The notes beneath the pieces were generated by a model, which did no database searches, was not told the origin of the DNA, and saw nothing but the letters and a program-made list of their open reading frames with translations. From Phoronis australis (Eukaryota; Phoronida; Phoronidae), in assembly GCA_002633005.1 (NCBI GenBank), contig NMRA01000033.1:401346-465345 (forward strand): 64,000 nucleotides of DNA, given 5' to 3'. Position numbers and translations under genes: made by a program. How positions within the stretch are numbered: the first letter of the stretch is position 1; every line of letters starts with the position of its first letter. This document shows, piece after piece, positions 58,465 to 64,000 of the stretch.

Positions 58465-59525
58465 GTGTAGTATGCACGGGAAATACAAGCAAACGATTCA
58501 GTTTTGAAGAACAAAATTTACCGCGCAATACTACTGGAAACTACTAACATAAAGGAAGTGCAAAGAAAACCTTTCCAATTTAATGACCAATGAGTTAGGT
58601 TTTATTTGTTTAAGTACTTAAACTTCTTTTTCGATCTACGGTTCGTAAACCTAAACACAGTAATCTAGTTCCTAAGCCAATAAACAAGAGGGTCCCGTCT
58701 GAAATGGGACACCTTAATTATGAAAGGCTAAACATCATTAAGCTTGGAAAAGTGACAATTCATTCCACCGTCATGTGGTCACAACTGATGACGGTGCAGG
58801 AAGTGACCTTCCTCAACATGAAAGTCGGTTGCACTATTTCACAAAAAACAGGGAACTAGACGTAATCTAATCCAACTTTGGACCCTCTCTCCGTGAGTGG
58901 ACCCTTAAGATTTTGTCAATAAAACATAAAAGGGTGGCCACTTAAATGTCATCAATGGGCTCCTTCAAGTGTAGGGTCTCTCAATATGAAAATATCTATA
59001 TTTTGAGAAATCAAGAAATGTGCATCAATTGATGATATCTGTCAAGCCATCAATTTTTCTCAAGTGATATGCAATTCTAGAAAAAAGCGACATTTGTCTC
59101 TGTTATCCTTTGCCAGAGAAGGGCCTCTGGAGAAAAGTTGTTTTGCAGTCACAAAATTGACTTGAAACCGGTAATTTAATAAGCTCCGCAAAAGCTTCGC
59201 TTTACAAATTTTTTCGATTTTTCGAAATATATGCATGAATCATTACGTACAAGTTCTCAAGTGCGTTTTGACGACCTGTGCTGCTAAAGTGGAGACCACA
59301 ACAACAATGTCCTGGCCACGGTTCTCAAAAGGTAAACCATGCACTGATACATGTTACATGTTCTCTTGAATTTTCTCTCTTATCTGCATTTAGCAGTCTT
59401 TCTTTTCTGGACTGTCCCTGCCCCACGCGTATGTCGGTTGTCACGGTTTAACCCTGTAACCCTGACGCCTGAANTAGCATACAAAACAGCAAGACAAACA
59501 AGTGCTGAAAGTACACTTGCACTCT
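58465..59525. other. No recognised gene or element
   Basis: AT-rich sequence without repeats or notable frames. Confidence 0.4.
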
Positions 59526-59529
59526 CAGG

Positions 59530-59567
59530 ACACACACACACACACACACCCTCACACACACACACAC

Positions 59568-59647
<80 letters not shown>

Positions 59648-59652
59648 ACACG
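59530..59652. repeat. (CA)n microsatellite
   Basis: About 120 bp of CA with two CCCT interruptions near 59549 and 59568 and a few A and G variants at the end. Three crossing frames (59351-59702) are dinucleotide artefacts. Confidence 0.95.
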
Positions 59653-60056
59653 CACAACTCTTTCGTTAAAAAGGGGCAATTAGTTTTAAAAATCGTCTGC
59701 ATCCATTAGTATTTATGAACTTGAGAAACGTTCCTCTCAATTCATTGCGCAAGCAGACGACAAGTCGCTGAATCAGTAGACAGACCAATGACAAAGACGC
59801 GCGAACCCACGAGCTCACTGTAAGTACGTGAGATCTGTACAAGCCAACTGATTTTTGTTTTTATACAAAATCTAAAATTAGAGCGTATTTCCAGAAGGCA
59901 GTGAGATAGCTCTTCACGTTTTCTCGCTTTGGATAGTCTACCGAGTTCCAATCTATCGAATTCAAGCAATGTGCCCGGCAGGTAACTACATCTAATAAGA
60001 CTGATGTCAACGACCACCGAAGGAGTCCTTTGTAAAGCTCAAACCAGGGTGCTCCA

Positions 60057-60223
60057 TCGAAACAGCAACCCCCGGTGAAAACAGATATTCCGGAGTCGGA
60101 AACAGATTCCCGCATCTTCAAAACAACTAACCAGCCCGAAAAAGATGAACACCGACCTTTAAAACAGGAACCCCAGGGATCGGACAGGACAACCGGGGAC
60201 TGAAAAACCACTCCCGCACTTTC
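60057..60223. repeat. ~21-nt degenerate tandem array
   Basis: About eight units of the form (G/A)AAACAGNANCCCCGG, each 19-22 nt: TCGAAACAGCAACCCCCGG, AAAACAGATATTCCGGAG, GAAACAGATTCCCGC, AAAACAACTAACCAGCCCG, and so on. Because 21 is a multiple of three, the 122-codon minus frame (59861-60229) reads it as a loose heptad of hydrophobic and Ser/Gly residues. I regard that as a by-product of the repeat. Confidence 0.6.
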
Positions 60224-60891
60224 TGTCAAACATTGTTAGATGAAAACTAAATCTCCCTACTTTAAATAGTTGTTGTCATATACTGTTTTACTATATGAGA
60301 ATTTTATACAACTTTTGACTACGCCATTCTGTTGCTTAGTTGTGGTGCGATGTTTAAAAAAAATATTCCCCGGTTGATCCTTTGAACACAGTCCAGTGCG
60401 TGAAGTCAATGGTGAATGCTCACAATGTAGGAAAGAAAATTAACCTTCAATGCATACAGTTCCGTAAAATTCCATTAGAAGAGAAGGTCCGATTTGGCGG
60501 CAAAAATACGTTTCTCAAGCTCTGTCTGTATATGCGTGGAAACTGGTGTCGACCGATAAGGACCTAAGGTCGGGCTTTCACGTCTTGGGGCCAGGAGGCC
60601 TTTCTCCTACCTATAAAGCCATTTGTCATGTCTTAGTAGACATTGCCGCAAACAGGGAGGGTTTTTTCCTTGCCCTGTACAATCGAGACCTTGGTGTAAT
60701 AAAAAGGCATTGTGCTTTAATGCTTGTGAAAATAAGGTGAGCGCACAGTTCCTAGTCAAGAGCCTGTGCATTGTTTTGGCCTTAGAAGACAGTAGAGTCT
60801 AAAGCAGAGAACTTCACACCTTGGTCTTGGTAGGGTCCTTTTTAAGGTCAAGACCACGACAGCAGCTGAAAGGGCTAGTTCGCCATCCGTG

Positions 60892-61490
60892 GCCCAGGTC
60901 CCTTCGAGGGTGGTATCGCTTCTCCCAATCATCTTTAATATGGCACTGTCTTTTAAGACAGTTAATGGTCAACATTGGTCCAAGTCTGGTTGTTCAGGCT
61001 TACATTGACGACATGGTCTTCTGTGTTTCGAGCGTTGATGCGAGAACATGTACCGTAGCATTGTGCGGGAATATTGTCCAGGAGGAACACAGCTTCCTGA
61101 TGGATTACGGCAGTGGGCTTAGAGATCAGAAGTAGCAAAACTAAAATAGTAATATTCACATGGAAGCGGGAATGATATATAACACCATTAGAGTTCTTTG
61201 ACGCTGAACTCTCATTACAGGAAAAGATGACATACCTAGGTGTTACTTTCCACCATCACCTTTCTGAGACACCTTATGTGATGGACAAAATCACTAAAGC
61301 AAGGACCAAGTGCACCCTGTTTTGTTCCAGAAACCTGCATACCAGTTCCATACAAGAATTGCAGGGCAAAAACAGTGAGCGTATAAATTGTCAGCCGTTA
61401 CATGGACAATGGGCTCCAGCTGCAGACAAACAAAATTTAGTTTTTCAAGTCCTCGTGAGCCAAGAGGTTCCAAAAGACTCTCATTTTTAG
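60892..61490 (+). pseudogene. Decayed non-LTR (LINE) reverse transcriptase fragment
   Basis: Three blocks of a reverse transcriptase palm domain occur in the expected order. From 60892 one frame reads AQVPSRVVSLLPIIFNMAL, corresponding to the GxPQGSxLSPxLFNxxL block. A shift in frame then brings VVQAYIDDMVFC at about 60991-61026, the catalytic Y-x-D-D motif with both Asp present. About 75 residues later LQEKMTYLGVTF starts at about 61212, matching the conserved YLGV block that follows the palm in LINEs. Spacing is normal for the family. Stops and frameshifts separate the blocks, so it is dead. The upstream endonuclease part was not recognised. Exact clade not determined. Confidence 0.72.
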
Positions 61491-61494
61491 ATAG

Positions 61495-63285
61495 GGCGCC
61501 TGGCAGCTGATACTCCCCAACATTTAATGGAAATTTCCCCTGCTTATCGAGGTCTTCGCAATCTTCTGCTATATTGGCATATAACTGGCCATGCAGAAGT
61601 CGTCAGACCATGCAGGTTCAGTAACCTTTCCTGAGAAAAACGAGAAGATTAGAAGGAATAATTCACGACGAACTTCATCCCGAGGGATTCTCTTGAGTCT
61701 TCATCAGCTGATTAGTGTAACAGGCCCAAGTGTGTGCCCTAAGCACCCCCGTTGTACCGCAGAAGAGAAGAAGCAATTATTTATAGGCATTCTGTAATCC
61801 TCGCTATGTAGATGTTACTCTAAAAGGTTATGTTTATATCATTGAGTTGAAGGGAAGTCTATATTATGGTTAGCATTGTATTTAATATTCAATTCTTTTT
61901 GTTATGCAACGAAAGCTGATCAATAGGCCTTCTAACCATGGTGACTGTAGGGTTTTTTCTCAAGCATATACTTCTGCATATGCATGAAACATGATATACT
62001 TTCATACAGATACGTCATTGCATTCAGTGGCAAAACCATAGTGTAATGTATCTGAAAGCAGACTATATTAAGGCTATGGTAGACATTATCAACTGATTTG
62101 TGTTTTAGCTAAGAATCTACAAAACTACTAATATTAACTCAGAAAAAGTATAGATTGATTTTTGACTTTTTACCAGTCCTCCGTTGATTGTAACCATGTA
62201 TTGTCAAGTAAAAAAAGAAACAAAATGTACAATGATGGCAGAACAACGGTATCAATAACACGACCAAATTTCACCAAATATAAATGTCCAAGTTGAAATC
62301 TCAAAAGCGATATTACAGATTTCTAAATAATCATTCATTTACGTTTTTTGCAATGTTTGAGTTTTTTTTTGTAAAAATCATGAAAAGCCTATTTTTGAAA
62401 AGACGTTCATGAAAAAATCGAGCATTTTAAAAACAATTACTAACAGCATTTTGAAAAACAGTAAAGTACAGTATGAATCCTAACAGCCATTTCTGAGATA
62501 TGAAATTAGCTAAATTTGGAGCTTTTTTAGGATTCTATACAACGTGTTGTGGTGGAATGTATCAATATAAAAACTAAACATCTAAAAATATATCAAAAAC
62601 ACCACTATGTTAGATAATGTCTAAGTTAATGTCTTCATGAAAATCTGTTGTAACAAATTTATAAGAATGTATATAACAGATTGATATCTTGCTTTAAAAA
62701 ATACTATTTTAAATCGGAAAGACCATTTCTGCCAGACATTTTCTTGGTTCTGGGTTTGAAGTTTTTACATTCCACGCACACTGCTGGTAGTTTTCAAGGT
62801 AAGATTAACTGTACTCATTAACCATGGTTCATTACACAAGCAGCACAGAGAGAGCTATTATTAAGTTGTACTCAACTTACATAGGCAGGATAATTAGTCT
62901 CTGCTAAGATGAATAAAAAGTTAACAACAACTTTCCAATTGTATGTAATCGCGCTCAAAACGTCCAAAACCAAAATAGTCACAAGTGTGAGGTACGATCG
63001 TGCACTATTTGTCACCATAACAACAAAGAACGTGTCGAAAATGACCTCCAATTTCGAAATTTAAAGTTAAACCATTTCAGTTAAATCTGATACAGAGCAT
63101 GTTCTCCTATTCCAAACAAGTTTCTAGTAACCAGACATATTTATGCTTCTAAAACGGCATTGGTGTCTTTTAATCACATGTCAGAAGTGAAATTGGGTTC
63201 AATAGTTCGTCTAGGCAAATCCAACCTATAGGTATCTCGAAATTTCTAGTCTTGGATGAAACGCAGTGGCGCTTTAAAACATCTA
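61495..63285. other. No recognised gene
   Basis: Immediately after the reverse transcriptase fragment, 61497-61638 is open in one frame (containing PAYRGLRNLLLYWHITGHA) and may be more of the LINE. The remainder is AT-rich without features. Confidence 0.35.
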
Positions 63286-63287
63286 GT

Positions 63288-63656
63288 TTATGCAATTAGT
63301 TTTATGACACACCAGTCACCAGCATACACAATCTCAATAAGAAATACTGTACAGAGCCTTTGTGGCGGGATCTTGGTCATTCCGTTTGTAAAGTGGGACT
63401 CTAGAGTTTTTCTCCACCAGGCTTGGTAGCGATATGTCTGTACCAGACCATAAGACATTAGCTTGCATTTGGGGCGAAAAAAGTTGCGCTCGTGAAACGG
63501 AAACAGTGGTATTAATCCCACAAATCTACGTTTCAACCGTACCGACCAATCACTTTCGTTGCCCTCCATTTTGTTAGCATAGGCTGATATAAGCTCTCTT
63601 GCATGCTCGCGAAACTTAGTGGCTCGCTTTTCACTCGGGTGATTGTGCGAGCTCAT
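63288..63656 (-). CDS. Open frame of 122 codons, doubtful
   Basis: It starts at ATG in CTCGTATGAGC and begins MSSHNHPSEKRATKFREHAR. Composition is more protein-like than most frames here, with charged residues and few repeats, and the DNA is less AT-rich than its surroundings. An inner ATGGAGG in good context follows at about residue 31. No domain or signal peptide is seen and no family is recognised. The MITE at 63691 lies just upstream. It could be a first exon with the true end at an inner donor, or chance. Confidence 0.2.
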   Translation of the reverse strand: MSSHNHPSEKRATKFREHARELISAYANKMEGNESDWSVRLKRRFVGLIPLFPFHERNFFRPKCKLMSYGLVQTYRYQAWWRKTLESHFTNGMTKIPPQRLCTVFLIEIVYAGDWCVIKLIA

Positions 63657-63690
63657 ACGAGATCTTGCTTTTCTTTCACGAAACCAGGGA

Positions 63691-63920
63691 CCCGTTCCAA
63701 GAAAACTGACTTAGCTTATACAAATCTTAGACTTCAGCCAATTTTAAGATAATACTTAAATTTGTCTCAAGTCTGCTTCAAGAAAGAGTTCTTAAATTTG
63801 ACGTAAGTTTTGTCTTAATTTTTACTAACTTTCCGGATGTGGAAATTTTAAAGGTTGGAAACAGAGACAACTCTTAGACTTAAATAAAAAATGAACTTAA
63901 GTCAGTTTCTTGGAACGGAC
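63691..63920. mobile_element. 230-bp MITE with GTTCCAAGAAACTGACTTA ends
   Basis: Left CCGTTCCAAGAAAACTGACT and the reverse complement of right CCGTTCCAAGAAACTGACTT form inverted repeats of about 22 bp with one indel. The interior repeats TCTTA(A/G)A(T/C)TT-like words in both orientations. No coding sequence. Only one copy is in the window. Confidence 0.8.
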
Positions 63921-64000
63921 TCATGGTCTACGGAAAGCTTAATGTATCCTCGTTTTTCCCTCCAACGCACAGTTGCCTTCGTGTTAGCCGAAAATACAAT

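Noticed and set aside
59351-59702. Three frames with long THTHTH, VCVCVC runs
   Set aside because: Dinucleotide CA repeat artefacts.
1-64000. A multi-gene defence, biosynthetic or viral system
   Set aside because: No recognisable genes cluster anywhere in the window. Apart from the LINE fragment, no enzyme or structural protein could be identified, and no viral protein was recognised.

Overview
The window looks like non-coding DNA from an invertebrate animal genome, probably marine. It is AT-rich and has no dense or operon-like gene arrangement. It is crowded with short terminal-inverted-repeat elements, tRNA-derived SINE-like pieces, a decayed non-LTR reverse transcriptase, minisatellites and microsatellites. 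The elements ending in GGCGGAT(C/T) next to long G/C runs, and the pogo-like ends rich in AAGCGCCC blocks, are common in marine invertebrates. The phylum cannot be fixed from this alone. Isolated Ns (45378, 47937, 54127, 57356-57362, 59474) show a draft sequence.

I recognise no complete protein-coding gene. Open frames of 60-145 codons are about as frequent as chance allows in this much AT-rich DNA, and most overlap repeats. A few stretches with acceptor, open frame and donor in order are listed as low-confidence exon candidates (19805-19890, 20467-20631, 36720-36843). One CpG-rich block with an ATGGCGG start (45860-46286) is a low-confidence promoter plus first exon. The window may be a long intron or a gene-poor intergenic region.

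Layout. 0.4-0.6 kb: 22-nt AGGACC array, with a second at 35.7 kb. 4.7-4.9 kb: minus-strand copy of a repeat with a conserved splice donor, paired with 16.9-17.2 kb. 6.3-7.1 kb: ancient ~155-bp tandem array, with relatives at 21.0-21.9 and 29.7-30.2 kb. 9.0 kb: SINE head. 9.9-10.1 kb: repeat R1, which forms an empty site for the pogo-like transposon at 14.4-15.8 kb. 16.4-16.9 kb: second pogo-like copy. 22.0-22.7 kb: 41/34-bp minisatellite. 28.4-28.7 kb: 140-bp duplication. 30.8-31.96 kb: long inverted repeat holding another element in its centre. 37.5 and 58.2 kb: two copies of one MITE. 39.5-40.2 kb: full copy of the element in the 31-kb centre, itself carrying a 234-bp MITE. 41.4-41.8 kb: two tandem MITEs inside a 15-bp array, with a third at 48.4 kb. 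40.7, 51.8 and 54.1 kb: one hAT-like MITE family. 42.9-43.8 kb: a larger element with similar ends and a tRNA-like piece. 53.6-55.1 kb: a 1.5-kb element with ~60-bp inverted ends, carrying one of the hAT-like MITEs. 57.5-58.0 kb: 292-bp tandem duplication. 59.5 kb: long CA tract. 60.06-60.22 kb: 21-nt array. 60.9-61.5 kb: decayed LINE reverse transcriptase. 63.7-63.9 kb: short MITE.

The biology visible here is repeat evolution: insertion into insertion, empty sites that fix boundaries, and a minisatellite that seems to have arisen from an older dispersed repeat.
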